Part shown: one piece after another, positions 46,547 through 55,130 of the stretch
How the letters are laid out: the number at the start of each line of letters is the position of its first letter
How positions within the stretch are numbered: position 1 is the stretch's first letter
NCBI GenBank assembly: GCA_017560825.1
Contig: JAFZED010000040.1
Span: 16,418 to 80,417 of the forward strand
Length of the DNA stretch: 64,000 bases
Direction of reading: 5' to 3'
DNA from: Bacteroidales bacterium
GTDB taxonomy: Bacteria; Bacteroidota; Bacteroidia; Bacteroidales; UBA932
Position numbers and translations under genes: made by a program
The notes under the pieces: generated by a model
Told to the model about the DNA's origin: nothing
The model's input: only the letters and a program-made list of their open reading frames with translations
Databases searched by the model: none

Positions 46547-48040
46547 ATGAGAAAACTTATATATCTGGCTATGGGCCTCCTTTTCCTTGCTTCCTGCACT
46601 GAGAAGGAATTTGAGCGCCAGCCGATGAAGATCCAGGCAATTGAAGAGTCTGCCATTTCAGGTGAGCTTGTCGGAGATGATTACATCTGGACCTGGCCTG
46701 AGCAGGATGAGCTTAAGATGCAGGTCGCATTGTATGCGAACGGCGTCCAGCTGTCTAAGATTACTGTAGACGGAAATGTCTACACTCACTCTACAGTAGA
46801 TACAAACATCGAGTACACTTATGTATTCAAGCTGACAAATGAGTCAGACTACTCTACAGGTACAATCAAGAAGTACCTCAGAGAAGGTGCGACAAAGATC
46901 ACAGGTGCATCTATGAGCCAGCTCGAGAAGGCTGAAGGCTATGATGCCAAAGTAGTATGGAACAAGGCTGCAGATGCAACAAACATCATCTTCACTGCAA
47001 CAAACGGTTCACGTACCATCTCCGAGACTCTCAAGGGTGATGCTACAGAGTTCATCATCGAGGGTGTACAGTTCAATGAGTTCTGGCAGGTTACAATCGT
47101 TGCCAAGAACGACAAAGGTACTTCTCTTGCAACTTCTACATCACTTAAGATCGGTAAGACTGCTGTAGGTTTCCTCAGTATCTACAACACTCCAGAGGAG
47201 CATATCGCTAACGGTGACGATGATGAGGTGTGCGCTTGGCTCTGGCTCCACGAGGAGTATCCAAATGCTACATTCCTTCCTATGAGCTCGATCACTTCAG
47301 CTGAGGTTGTGGAGCCGTTCCGCGTACTCTTCTGGATGCGTGACCTTGAGAATGTAGGTGAGGATGCACTCTGGAATATGCCTGAACCTGCACTTACAGC
47401 ACTTCCTGCAATCACACAGTGGTACAAGGATGGCGGTAACCTCCTTCTCTGGAGCCACGCGATCGCATATATCACCAACCTCGGAAGAATCGACGGAGAT
47501 ATGCTTCGCAGCAATGACCGTGCTCTCGGTCTTGGAGCAGGCGGCTACAACCCTGATGTCTGGAAGATGGCTGTACAGCTCCATCCAGGAAGCAAATTCA
47601 AGAAGGACTTCTCTTCACATCCTATCTACAAGGGTCTTGAGGTGGAGACTACTGACAGAACCAAGCTGATTGCATTCATCGGTGCAGGTTGGAAGGAAGA
47701 CCACAACTGTCTCTTCTTCAACATCCCTTCAGTGCTTACCGGTATCGGTAACCAGGAGGAGGCTTGCTACAATGCTATCACTGAAGAGTATGGTATCTAT
47801 CCTCTCGGTACTTGGGATTCTCAGATCGACTGGGTGTCACAGCTCAACGTATGGGAAGCACAGCAGGGTAATACAGAGTTCAAGGGTACAATACTCTGCA
47901 TCGGTAACGGTGGTTGCGAGTTCTCTATGAAGAACGATGACGGAACACCTGACATCCAGGCATATCCGACAAACAACCCTTACCAGGAGAACGTTCTTAC
48001 TCTTGCAAAGAACAGTATCGAGTATCTTAAGACAAGATAA
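46547..48040 (+). CDS. DUF4960-type surface glycan-binding lipoprotein
   Basis: 497 aa with lipoprotein signal (lipobox LASC, Cys about residue 17). Two beta-sandwich FnIII-like regions (~40-115 and ~120-205) precede a larger DUF4960 domain (~210-497). It occupies the position and has the domain type of BT1761, the surface levan-binding protein of B. thetaiotaomicron. That makes it a likely surface glycan-binding protein rather than an enzyme. The assignment rests on domain and position. Confidence 0.85.
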   Translation: MRKLIYLAMGLLFLASCTEKEFERQPMKIQAIEESAISGELVGDDYIWTWPEQDELKMQVALYANGVQLSKITVDGNVYTHSTVDTNIEYTYVFKLTNESDYSTGTIKKYLREGATKITGASMSQLEKAEGYDAKVVWNKAADATNIIFTATNGSRTISETLKGDATEFIIEGVQFNEFWQVTIVAKNDKGTSLATSTSLKIGKTAVGFLSIYNTPEEHIANGDDDEVCAWLWLHEEYPNATFLPMSSITSAEVVEPFRVLFWMRDLENVGEDALWNMPEPALTALPAITQWYKDGGNLLLWSHAIAYITNLGRIDGDMLRSNDRALGLGAGGYNPDVWKMAVQLHPGSKFKKDFSSHPIYKGLEVETTDRTKLIAFIGAGWKEDHNCLFFNIPSVLTGIGNQEEACYNAITEEYGIYPLGTWDSQIDWVSQLNVWEAQQGNTEFKGTILCIGNGGCEFSMKNDDGTPDIQAYPTNNPYQENVLTLAKNSIEYLKTR

Positions 48041-48052
48041 TTCCTACGCTAT

Positions 48053-49573
48053 ATGAGACTCTGGACAAAAACAGCATCAGTTTTTGCGGCCTTACTTATG
48101 ATAGGCTGCGGGGAGTCCAAGTTTGATGAGGTTATTCCCGTTCTTCCTCCAGTAGTAGAGGAGGAAGAACAGGATAAGCCTTCAGTTGGGTCCTATGATG
48201 AAAAATACCGTCCGCAGATTCATTTCACTCCTGCAAAGAACTGGATGAACGATCCCAATGGAATGGTCTATGTCGATGGCGTCTATCATCTGTTTTACCA
48301 GTACAATCCTCGTGGAAATGACTGGGGAAATATGAGTTGGGGCCACGCGGAGAGTACTGACCTCATACATTGGACTGAGAAGCCGGTTGCTTTGACAGAA
48401 GACAGACTCGGAGCTATATTCTCAGGATCGGCTGTCGTTGATGCAGGTAACACTGCCGGTTTCGGAAAGGATGCTGTCATAGCTCTGTATACATCTGCAG
48501 GTGCTTCGCAGCAGCAGAGTATTGCATATAGCCTGGATAAGGCCCAGACATTCAAGACCTTTGAAGGAAATCCTGTCATTCCGAACACTTCCAAGCCGGA
48601 TTTCCGTGACCCGAAAGTGTTCTGGCACGAGGAATCACAGTCTTGGATAATGTCTCTTGCGCTTGGCTGGGAATATGGAGTTGAGCTGCTTTCATCCAAA
48701 AATTTGAAAAACTGGACTTCATTGAGTATCTTTACCAACGATGATCCTGCCTGCAGAAAGGGTCAGTGGGAATGCCCGGATCTGCTGAGATTTGAGGTGG
48801 ATGGCCAGGAAAAGTGGGTGATGATAGTCAGCGTCAACCCGGGCGGTCCGGTTTCCGGATCCGGTACTATGTATTTCGTGGGTTCGTTTGATGGACAGAA
48901 GTTCGTGGCCGACGACCTTGATTATCCTCTCTGGCTGGATTATGGTACAGATAACTATGCTGGTGTGACTTGGAGCAATGTTCCGGACAGGACCATATAT
49001 ATAGGATGGATGAACAACTGGCTGTATGCGGGAATCGTTCCTGTCTCACCGTGGCGTTCAGCAATGACGCTTCCTCGTGAACTGGAGTTGGTCAAAGCAG
49101 ACGGCAAATATGTACTTGCTTCCAAGGTCGTACGCGAGATCGAGAACATCGCCTCAGATTGGGCACCTCTTGGTGAGGGCTCTTTCGGTAAGATCGATGC
49201 CTGTCAGGTCAGACTGTCTGTGGATATGACAAAGGAAAACACCTGGCGTCTTTCTAACGGACACGATGAGTACCTTGAGTTCTATGTGAATCCTTCCTCA
49301 AGGAAGATAATTGCACGAAGGAACGGATCGACGGGAGATTCTTCATTTTCCGCATCCTTCTCGCTTCCTGCACTCCGTATGCCTGTTACAGGCGACGCAG
49401 ATGAGATCGAACTGGACATCTATGTGGACAGATCTTCTGTGGAGTTCATAACAGCAGATGGAACCAGTGCAATGACTATGCTTGTCTTCCCTCAGGAAAT
49501 ATATGACCGCATTGAATGTACTACAGGAACCCTGGAGGGTGATTTCCGCTCTCTTTCGCGTATATGGAAATAA
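48053..49573 (+). CDS. GH32 fructanase, lipoprotein (probable surface endo-acting enzyme)
   Basis: 506 aa with lipoprotein signal (IGC, Cys19), followed by an acidic linker typical of surface export. The five-bladed propeller has nucleophile Asp67 in WMNDPNG, Asp186 in FRDPK and acid/base Glu240 in WECPD. A C-terminal beta-sandwich domain completes it (~360-506). By place and lipidation it corresponds to BT1760, the surface endo-levanase. Whether it cuts levan or inulin cannot be judged from sequence alone. Confidence 0.9.
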   Translation: MRLWTKTASVFAALLMIGCGESKFDEVIPVLPPVVEEEEQDKPSVGSYDEKYRPQIHFTPAKNWMNDPNGMVYVDGVYHLFYQYNPRGNDWGNMSWGHAESTDLIHWTEKPVALTEDRLGAIFSGSAVVDAGNTAGFGKDAVIALYTSAGASQQQSIAYSLDKAQTFKTFEGNPVIPNTSKPDFRDPKVFWHEESQSWIMSLALGWEYGVELLSSKNLKNWTSLSIFTNDDPACRKGQWECPDLLRFEVDGQEKWVMIVSVNPGGPVSGSGTMYFVGSFDGQKFVADDLDYPLWLDYGTDNYAGVTWSNVPDRTIYIGWMNNWLYAGIVPVSPWRSAMTLPRELELVKADGKYVLASKVVREIENIASDWAPLGEGSFGKIDACQVRLSVDMTKENTWRLSNGHDEYLEFYVNPSSRKIIARRNGSTGDSSFSASFSLPALRMPVTGDADEIELDIYVDRSSVEFITADGTSAMTMLVFPQEIYDRIECTTGTLEGDFRSLSRIWK

Positions 49574-49596
49574 TAACTATCAAATAACACAAAATT

Positions 49597-51390
49597 ATGA
49601 CAATTAAGCGATTCTTTTTGACTGTCTCTGTGCTTCTTGCAGGCTTGTCTGCATATGCACAGGACTTGAGGATCGATGATCTTGGCAACAGAAATGTAAT
49701 CGTCAGGGTCAATGATCTGTCAAAGAAGTATCTTCTTCTTCCGGTTCAGGAGGATGTTCCTGAATCCGGAGTCTTCGTTACAGTGAACGGAGTGGCTGAG
49801 CCGGTCAGAAATGTGAGACTCGCAGTAGACAGAGTCGACTATATGGTCCCACTGTCTCTCGAACCTTACAAGGACTGCACAGTTGCCCTTGACATCCACA
49901 TCGGAGATGGACATCGCCGCACAGATGTAATCAAGGACATCTGCTGGGAAAAGATGCACCTCAGTGACGAGTTCAGCCTTGAGAACATCGAGAAATACCG
50001 TCCGGTCTTCCACCATACACCTCAGTATGGCTGGATGAACGACCCGAACGGAATGTTCTACAAGGATGGAGTATATCACCTCTATTATCAGTTCAATCCA
50101 TATGGATCGATGTGGGGTAATATGCACTGGGGACACTCTTCAAGTACCGACCTGGTACATTGGGAGCATCATCCTGTGGCTATCGCTCCGGATCAGTGGG
50201 GAACAATCTTCTCCGGAAGTGCAGTTGTTGACAAGAACAACACTTCAGGCTTCGGCGAGAATGCAGTTGTGGCAATGTACACTTCCTGCAGCCTTACTCA
50301 GAAACAGAGCATTGCGTACAGCCTTGACGGCGGTATGACATATACTAAATATGCAGGTAACCCTGTCGTGCAGGCACCTCAGGAATGCCGCGACCCTAAG
50401 GTCTTCTGGAATGAAGAGGCAGGTTGCTGGAATTGCGTGCTTGTGAGCCCGCTCGAGTACGAGGCTTGGTTCTACACCAGCCCAGACCTTAAGAACTGGA
50501 CCAAACAGGGCGAGTTCGGAGGACACGGAAACACTTCTGCAATCTGGGAATGTCCGGACCTCTTCAAGCTTACTGACCCGGTTTCAGGAGACAGCAAGTG
50601 GGTTCTTCTTATCAATATCAACCCAGGCGGTCCTGCAGGCGGCAGTGCGACACAGTACTTTGTCGGAGACTTCGACGGAAAGAACTTTGTCTGCGACACA
50701 GCTCCTGAGGTAGTCAACTGGCTTGATTACGGAAAGGATCACTATGCTACAGTGACCTGGAGCCACGCACCTGAGGGACGTACTATGGCTATCGCGTGGA
50801 TGAGCAACTGGCAGTACGCCAACCAGCTCCCTACAAGACAGTTCCGTAGTGCAAACTCTCTGGCAAGAGACCTTACCCTTGCAAAGACTTCAGACGGAAC
50901 TTACCGCGTGTGTGTGCTTCCATCACCTGAGATGGAGGTGCTCCGCACAGGAAAGCCTCTTGTAACCTCATTCAGTGCCGGAAAGAACGGAAGATCAGTA
51001 GCTCTTCCTTCAGAACTCTGCGAGATCGATGTCAAGTTCACAGCAAAGAAGGGAAGCAAGCTGACATTCCGACTTTCAAATGACCAGGGTGAATACGTTG
51101 ACCTTGTTTATGATGGAAAGTCATATGTCTTCGACAGAGCAAAGTCTGGCGCAACAGATTTCAGCCAGGATTTTGCCGTTCCTACAACAGCTCCTGCAAG
51201 TGAGAGTGTTGAGCAGAACGTGCGTATGATTATGGATGTTTCAAGCATTGAAATGTTCGATGGCAAAGGATGGTGGGCTATGACAAACCTTGTCTATCCG
51301 AGCGTTCCGTACAACAAGCTTGAGGTTATCTCGGAAAACGGAACTTCACGCGTGAAATCGTTGAAGATCTATAGTCTGACATTGAACTAA
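49597..51390 (+). CDS. GH32 fructanase, periplasmic, with N-terminal DUF4980-like domain
   Basis: 597 aa with a cleavable signal peptide (ends AYAQ). An N-terminal beta domain of ~100 residues (24-125, DUF4980-like) precedes the GH32 propeller: nucleophile Asp149 in WMNDPNG, Asp266 in CRDPK, acid/base Glu318 in WECPD. This domain order is typical of exo-acting periplasmic fructosidases that release fructose from imported oligosaccharides. It and the preceding GH32 are similar in the catalytic part but not recent duplicates. Confidence 0.9.
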   Translation: MTIKRFFLTVSVLLAGLSAYAQDLRIDDLGNRNVIVRVNDLSKKYLLLPVQEDVPESGVFVTVNGVAEPVRNVRLAVDRVDYMVPLSLEPYKDCTVALDIHIGDGHRRTDVIKDICWEKMHLSDEFSLENIEKYRPVFHHTPQYGWMNDPNGMFYKDGVYHLYYQFNPYGSMWGNMHWGHSSSTDLVHWEHHPVAIAPDQWGTIFSGSAVVDKNNTSGFGENAVVAMYTSCSLTQKQSIAYSLDGGMTYTKYAGNPVVQAPQECRDPKVFWNEEAGCWNCVLVSPLEYEAWFYTSPDLKNWTKQGEFGGHGNTSAIWECPDLFKLTDPVSGDSKWVLLININPGGPAGGSATQYFVGDFDGKNFVCDTAPEVVNWLDYGKDHYATVTWSHAPEGRTMAIAWMSNWQYANQLPTRQFRSANSLARDLTLAKTSDGTYRVCVLPSPEMEVLRTGKPLVTSFSAGKNGRSVALPSELCEIDVKFTAKKGSKLTFRLSNDQGEYVDLVYDGKSYVFDRAKSGATDFSQDFAVPTTAPASESVEQNVRMIMDVSSIEMFDGKGWWAMTNLVYPSVPYNKLEVISENGTSRVKSLKIYSLTLN

Positions 51391-51395
51391 AACCA

Positions 51396-52565
51396 ATGAA
51401 AATGAATAAGAAGAATACTTTGGCAGTTCTTCTGCCGGTGATGCTCTGCTTTTTCACGATGGGATTCGTTGACCTGGTGGGTATTGCATCAAACTATGTC
51501 CAGAAGGATCTCGGCCTCAGCGACGCAAAGGCCAATATGATGCCTTCTCTGGTTTTCTTCTGGTTCCTCATCTTCTCCGTTCCAACCGGAATGCTGATGA
51601 ACAGGATCGGAAGAAAGAAGACAGTGCTGTTGAGTATAATTGTCACAGCAGTGTCTCTGCTTATGCCTATGTTCGGCAACAATTATCCTCTTATGCTCAT
51701 TTCATTCTCTCTCTTGGGAATCGGAAATGCGCTTATGCAGACATCGCTTAATCCTTTGATCAGTAATATTGTAAATCCTGATCGTCTTGCATCTACCCTT
51801 ACATTCGGTCAGTTTGTAAAGGCTATTGCATCATTCCTTGCTCCATACATCGCAATCTGGGGAGCTGTTCAGGCTATCCCTTCATTCGGACTTGGATGGC
51901 GTGTGCTTTTCCCTATATATATGATAATTGCGGTAGCTGCAGTGTTCGCACTCTCAGCAACTAAGATTGAAGAGGAGAAGAGCGATGCAGCATCCGGATT
52001 CAAGGAGTGCATATCACTTCTTGCACATCCTTCCATCCTCCTTTGCTTCCTTGGCATTATGTGCCACGTGGGTATCGATGTGGGAACAAACACTACAGCT
52101 CCTAAGCTTCTGATGGAAAGGCTCGGATATGGCCTTGATGAGGCTGCCATCGCTACCAGCGTGTACTTCATCTTCAGGACAATCGGATGCTTCTCAGGTA
52201 GCTTTATCCTCAGATGGATGAGCCCTAAGGTCTTCTTTGGCATCAGTGCAGCTATGATTCTTGCCGGAATGGGCGGTCTGTTCTTCGCAGACACTCAGAT
52301 TCTGCTTTACACCTGCATCGCACTGATCGGATTCGGTAACTCGAATGTGTTCTCTATCATCTTCTCGCAGGCCCTCCTTACAGAGCCGGAGAAAAAGAAT
52401 GCTGTTTCCGGTCTTATGATTATGGGACTTTTCGGTGGTACCATCTTCCCGCTTGCAATGGGTTTTGCAGCAGATATGGCAGGACAGAGCGGCAGCGTAG
52501 CTGTTATGGCAGTAGGAGCTGTCTATCTGATGATCTACACATTCTTGATTAAAAAGGCAAACTGA
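51396..52565 (+). CDS. MFS sugar permease, probable fructose transporter
   Basis: 389 aa with 12 predicted membrane helices and no signal peptide. It is of the FucP/glucose-galactose permease class (GFVDLVGIASNYVQKDLG; RIGRKKTVL between helices 2 and 3). It starts 5 bases after the GH32 gene and one base before fructokinase, as in the levan locus of B. thetaiotaomicron, where the equivalent carries fructose across the inner membrane. Confidence 0.9.
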   Translation: MKMNKKNTLAVLLPVMLCFFTMGFVDLVGIASNYVQKDLGLSDAKANMMPSLVFFWFLIFSVPTGMLMNRIGRKKTVLLSIIVTAVSLLMPMFGNNYPLMLISFSLLGIGNALMQTSLNPLISNIVNPDRLASTLTFGQFVKAIASFLAPYIAIWGAVQAIPSFGLGWRVLFPIYMIIAVAAVFALSATKIEEEKSDAASGFKECISLLAHPSILLCFLGIMCHVGIDVGTNTTAPKLLMERLGYGLDEAAIATSVYFIFRTIGCFSGSFILRWMSPKVFFGISAAMILAGMGGLFFADTQILLYTCIALIGFGNSNVFSIIFSQALLTEPEKKNAVSGLMIMGLFGGTIFPLAMGFAADMAGQSGSVAVMAVGAVYLMIYTFLIKKAN

Positions 52566-52566
52566 T

Positions 52567-53445
52567 ATGGAAAAGTATATAGTAGGAATGGGAGAGGCCC
52601 TCTGGGACTGTCTTCCGGAAGGACGTAAGATCGGTGGAGCTCCGGCAAATTTTGCCTATCACGTCGGTCAGTTCGGATTCAAGTCTTTGGCAATCAGTGC
52701 CATCGGTGATGATCAGCTTGGCGCTGAGATAAAACAGAAGTTCGATCAGCGCGGACTTGCCTATATGCTTGAAACAGTTCCTTATCCGACAGGAACAGTT
52801 CAGGTGACTCTTGATTCAGCCGGAATCCCTTGCTATGAGATTATGGAGAATGTGGCTTGGGACAACATTCCATATTCTTCATCTCTCGAAGACATCGCGG
52901 CGAACTGCAGGGCGGTCTGCTTCGGTTCTCTGGCACAGAGAAGCCAGGTTTCCAGAGAGACCATCAACAGGTTCCTGGATGTAATGCCTGATACAGAAGA
53001 CACTTATAAGATTTTCGATATAAACCTCAGACAGCATTTTTACTGCAAGGAAACCATCGAGAACTCCTTCAGAAAATGCAATGTCCTCAAGATCAATGAC
53101 GAGGAACTTGTAATCATCTCTGAGATGTTCGGTTGCGCCGGACTTTCTCAGGAAGATGCCTGCAGAAAACTCCTTGAGGATTACCAGCTCAGAATGGTGA
53201 TACTCACTTGCGGTACTTCAGGAAGCTATGTGTTTACTCCTGAAGAAATGTCATTCCAGGGCACTCCTAAGGTTGAGGTCGCTGACACTGTAGGAGCAGG
53301 TGACTCATTCACCGGTTCTTTCATAGCGTCAATCCTCAAGGGAAAGAGCATATCGGAAGCACATAAGCGTGCGGTAGAAGTTTCAGCTTTTGTATGTACC
53401 CAGAACGGCGCAATGCCTGTTCTGCCTGAGGCAATGAAACTTTAA
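52567..53445 (+). CDS. Fructokinase (PfkB family)
   Basis: 292 aa cytosolic kinase. The N-terminal sugar-binding part has MGEALWDCLP and KIGGAPANFAYHV. The C-terminal ATP/anion-hole motif DTVGAGDSFTG carries the catalytic base Asp246. It phosphorylates fructose brought in by the adjacent permease, closing the fructan pathway. Its start follows the permease stop by one base. A terminator follows. Confidence 0.94.
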   Translation: MEKYIVGMGEALWDCLPEGRKIGGAPANFAYHVGQFGFKSLAISAIGDDQLGAEIKQKFDQRGLAYMLETVPYPTGTVQVTLDSAGIPCYEIMENVAWDNIPYSSSLEDIAANCRAVCFGSLAQRSQVSRETINRFLDVMPDTEDTYKIFDINLRQHFYCKETIENSFRKCNVLKINDEELVIISEMFGCAGLSQEDACRKLLEDYQLRMVILTCGTSGSYVFTPEEMSFQGTPKVEVADTVGAGDSFTGSFIASILKGKSISEAHKRAVEVSAFVCTQNGAMPVLPEAMKL

Positions 53446-53466
53446 TACAATTGGTTGTTGTGAGTA

Positions 53467-53496
53467 TTAGGGAGCTGGAGTTGTTCAGCTCCCTAA
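53467..53496 (+). terminator. Terminator of the fructan operon
   Basis: A perfect 11-bp stem (53467-53477 with 53486-53496) followed by TCGTTTATT, 20 bases after the fructokinase stop. Confidence 0.85.
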
Positions 53497-53518
53497 TCGT
53501 TTATTGTCATATACAAAA

Positions 53519-53542
53519 GAGGATGACCCTGGGGCCATCCTC
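53519..53542 (-). terminator. Terminator of rnpB
   Basis: GAGGATG/CATCCTC stem (53519-53525, 53536-53542) followed on the minus strand by TTTTGT, just after the P1 3' strand. Confidence 0.8.
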
Positions 53543-53547
53543 CTGAT

Positions 53548-53846
53548 GTAAGGCAGTTCCGTAAGCCGGTTTCTGTTTTATCCTGTCATTTATCTTCGCA
53601 ACCTACCCCCTGATGTGAACGGGCCGTCCATTTTGTTCCGAGGAACATCATCAGTATATTTGGTCTTGCAGGGCCTGGTGCCGTCACCGTCGTATGTCGC
53701 CACACGGCGTCGTGAGCTCTTGCCTCGCGGTTTCACCCTTACCCTTTCGGGCGGTTTGTTTTCTGTTACGGCATCCGTAAGATTACTCCCACCTGCGCTT
53801 TCCGCAGCAGGCTGCCCTCCCTGTCCGGACTTTCCTCTGCCTCGCG
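53548..53846 (-). ncRNA. rnpB: RNase P RNA (bacterial type A)
   Basis: On the minus strand the universal 5' core GAGGAAAGUCCGGAC is followed by a GC-rich specificity domain. The 3' conserved ACAGAAACCGGCUUACGG leads into a P1 strand CUGCCUU that pairs with GAGGCAG at the 5' end (7 bp, one G-U). Catalytic RNA for tRNA 5' processing. At about 300 nt it is compact. The 5' end lies just after the stop of the OYE gene on the same strand; a terminator follows immediately. Confidence 0.95.
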
Positions 53847-53858
53847 GCAGCGACAGGT

Positions 53859-53865
53859 CAAACTA
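53859..53865 (-). promoter_or_regulatory. Possible -7 box of rnpB
   Basis: Minus-strand TAGTTTG (one base shorter than TAnnTTTG), positioned about 12 bases before P1 and just after the OYE stop codon. Weak. Confidence 0.3.
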
Positions 53866-53867
53866 CC

Positions 53868-55130
53868 TTATTTATATCCGAGCTTGCGCTCGAGTTTGTC
53901 GTTTTGTGCTTCCACCCTCTTGACTTCCTTTCGGAGTGCCGGGGTTATGTCTTCGCAATGTTTGTGGCATTGCATTGATTTCGAGTACATTCTGCCTATG
54001 CAGAAGTTGCTGTGGCTGCAGCCGCTGCAGTGATTCTCGTCCGAGGCCATCTTGTTTACGAAGTCCGTATCTTCCAGGACCGCGCGGCCCATCTGGATCA
54101 TCGGAAATCCTTTTGCAAGAGCTTCCTCTGCACTTTTTCTGTCGGTCACTCCTCCCACGTAAACGAAAGGGAAGTCCGGCATCGCCTCGCGGAACTTGAG
54201 CGCATCCTCCATAAAGAACAGCTTCTTGAAAGGAACTGTCGGAGCCACCAGCTTTCCGGCCAGCGTGACGCCAAGTTTCAGCCACCACTTGCTCCAAGGG
54301 AAGTAATGCACTATCGTCTTTACCGGAAACTGACCCCTCATCACATACTGAGGATGTCTGCTTACAAAGCCTCCGGAAAGGACAATCGAATCTACTCCGA
54401 GCCTTCTGAGCTCCTTTGCCACTTCGATCAGTTCGTCTGTCTCCTGGCCTCCCTTGAATCCGTCCCTTGTGTTTAATTTTGCAAATATAGCAATCTTTCC
54501 TTTACCTGCATCAACTGCCTTGGAAACACACATATTCATAAACCTCATTCTGTTCTCCAGGCTGCCTCCGAACTGGTCGCGGCGATGGTTTGTATATGGC
54601 GACAGAAACTGAGAGATCAGGTAGCCGTGGCCGGCGTGGATCTCGACGGCGTCAAATCCCGCCTCAATCGCGAGCTCCACGGCGCGTCCATATGCGTCAG
54701 CGACCTCGTGTATCTGCTCCATATTCATCTTCTGGACGAAAGTAGGGGAGTAGAGGTTGAATCCTCGGCTCGCGCCGTAAGGCATACATCCGCATATGCT
54801 TCTGTGTGACATATTTCCGCAATGGCCCAGCTGGATCGATGCCTTGGCGCCCTCCTTGTGGATCGCGTCTGTCAGCGCCTTCAGCTCAGGCACTATCTCC
54901 TCGCGCATCCACAGCTGGTTCTCGAACGAAAGACCGCTCCTGCACACCGCGGCGTAGGCTACGGTAGTCATTCCTATGCCTCCGCGGGCTACTGCGGTGT
55001 GGTAGTCAAACAGCTCCTGTGACGGCCTCTGACCGGGGCACATCGCCTCGAAAGCCGCTGATCTTATGGTCCTGTTCTTAAGTTCGACAGGGCCTATCTT
55101 GTAGGGTGTGAACAGTTCGCTTGTTACCAT
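53868..55130 (-). CDS. NADH:flavin oxidoreductase (Old Yellow Enzyme-like), candidate steroid/enoate reductase
   Basis: 420 aa FMN barrel with SAAFEAM near the N-terminus, HAGHGYLISQFLSPYTNHR and GGSLENRMRF, and the phosphate site MGRAVLEDTDF. A C-terminal cysteine cluster (CSGCSHSNFCIG then CHKHC) fits a [4Fe-4S] site. The large FAD/NAD domain of 2,4-dienoyl-CoA reductases and BaiCD is absent. Its start codon overlaps the 3' end of the steroid 5-alpha-reductase-type gene by 7 bases, so the two are translated together. A related 5BR/5AR pair in gut Bacteroidales acts on 3-oxo-delta-4 bile acids; that role here is inference. Confidence 0.87.
   Translation of the reverse strand: MVTSELFTPYKIGPVELKNRTIRSAAFEAMCPGQRPSQELFDYHTAVARGGIGMTTVAYAAVCRSGLSFENQLWMREEIVPELKALTDAIHKEGAKASIQLGHCGNMSHRSICGCMPYGASRGFNLYSPTFVQKMNMEQIHEVADAYGRAVELAIEAGFDAVEIHAGHGYLISQFLSPYTNHRRDQFGGSLENRMRFMNMCVSKAVDAGKGKIAIFAKLNTRDGFKGGQETDELIEVAKELRRLGVDSIVLSGGFVSRHPQYVMRGQFPVKTIVHYFPWSKWWLKLGVTLAGKLVAPTVPFKKLFFMEDALKFREAMPDFPFVYVGGVTDRKSAEEALAKGFPMIQMGRAVLEDTDFVNKMASDENHCSGCSHSNFCIGRMYSKSMQCHKHCEDITPALRKEVKRVEAQNDKLERKLGYK

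Noticed and set aside
48053-51390. The two GH32 genes as a recent tandem duplication
   Set aside because: Shared residues are mainly active-site motifs; the N-terminal architecture, export signals and lengths differ.
53540-53870. Possible tmRNA or tRNA cluster in the gap after the fructan locus
   Set aside because: The GAGGAAAGUCCGGAC core and matching P1 strands identify RNase P RNA; no tRNA cloverleaf or resume frame is present.
53615-53923. 102-codon plus-strand frame
   Set aside because: It lies over rnpB, which is recognised on the minus strand by its conserved core.
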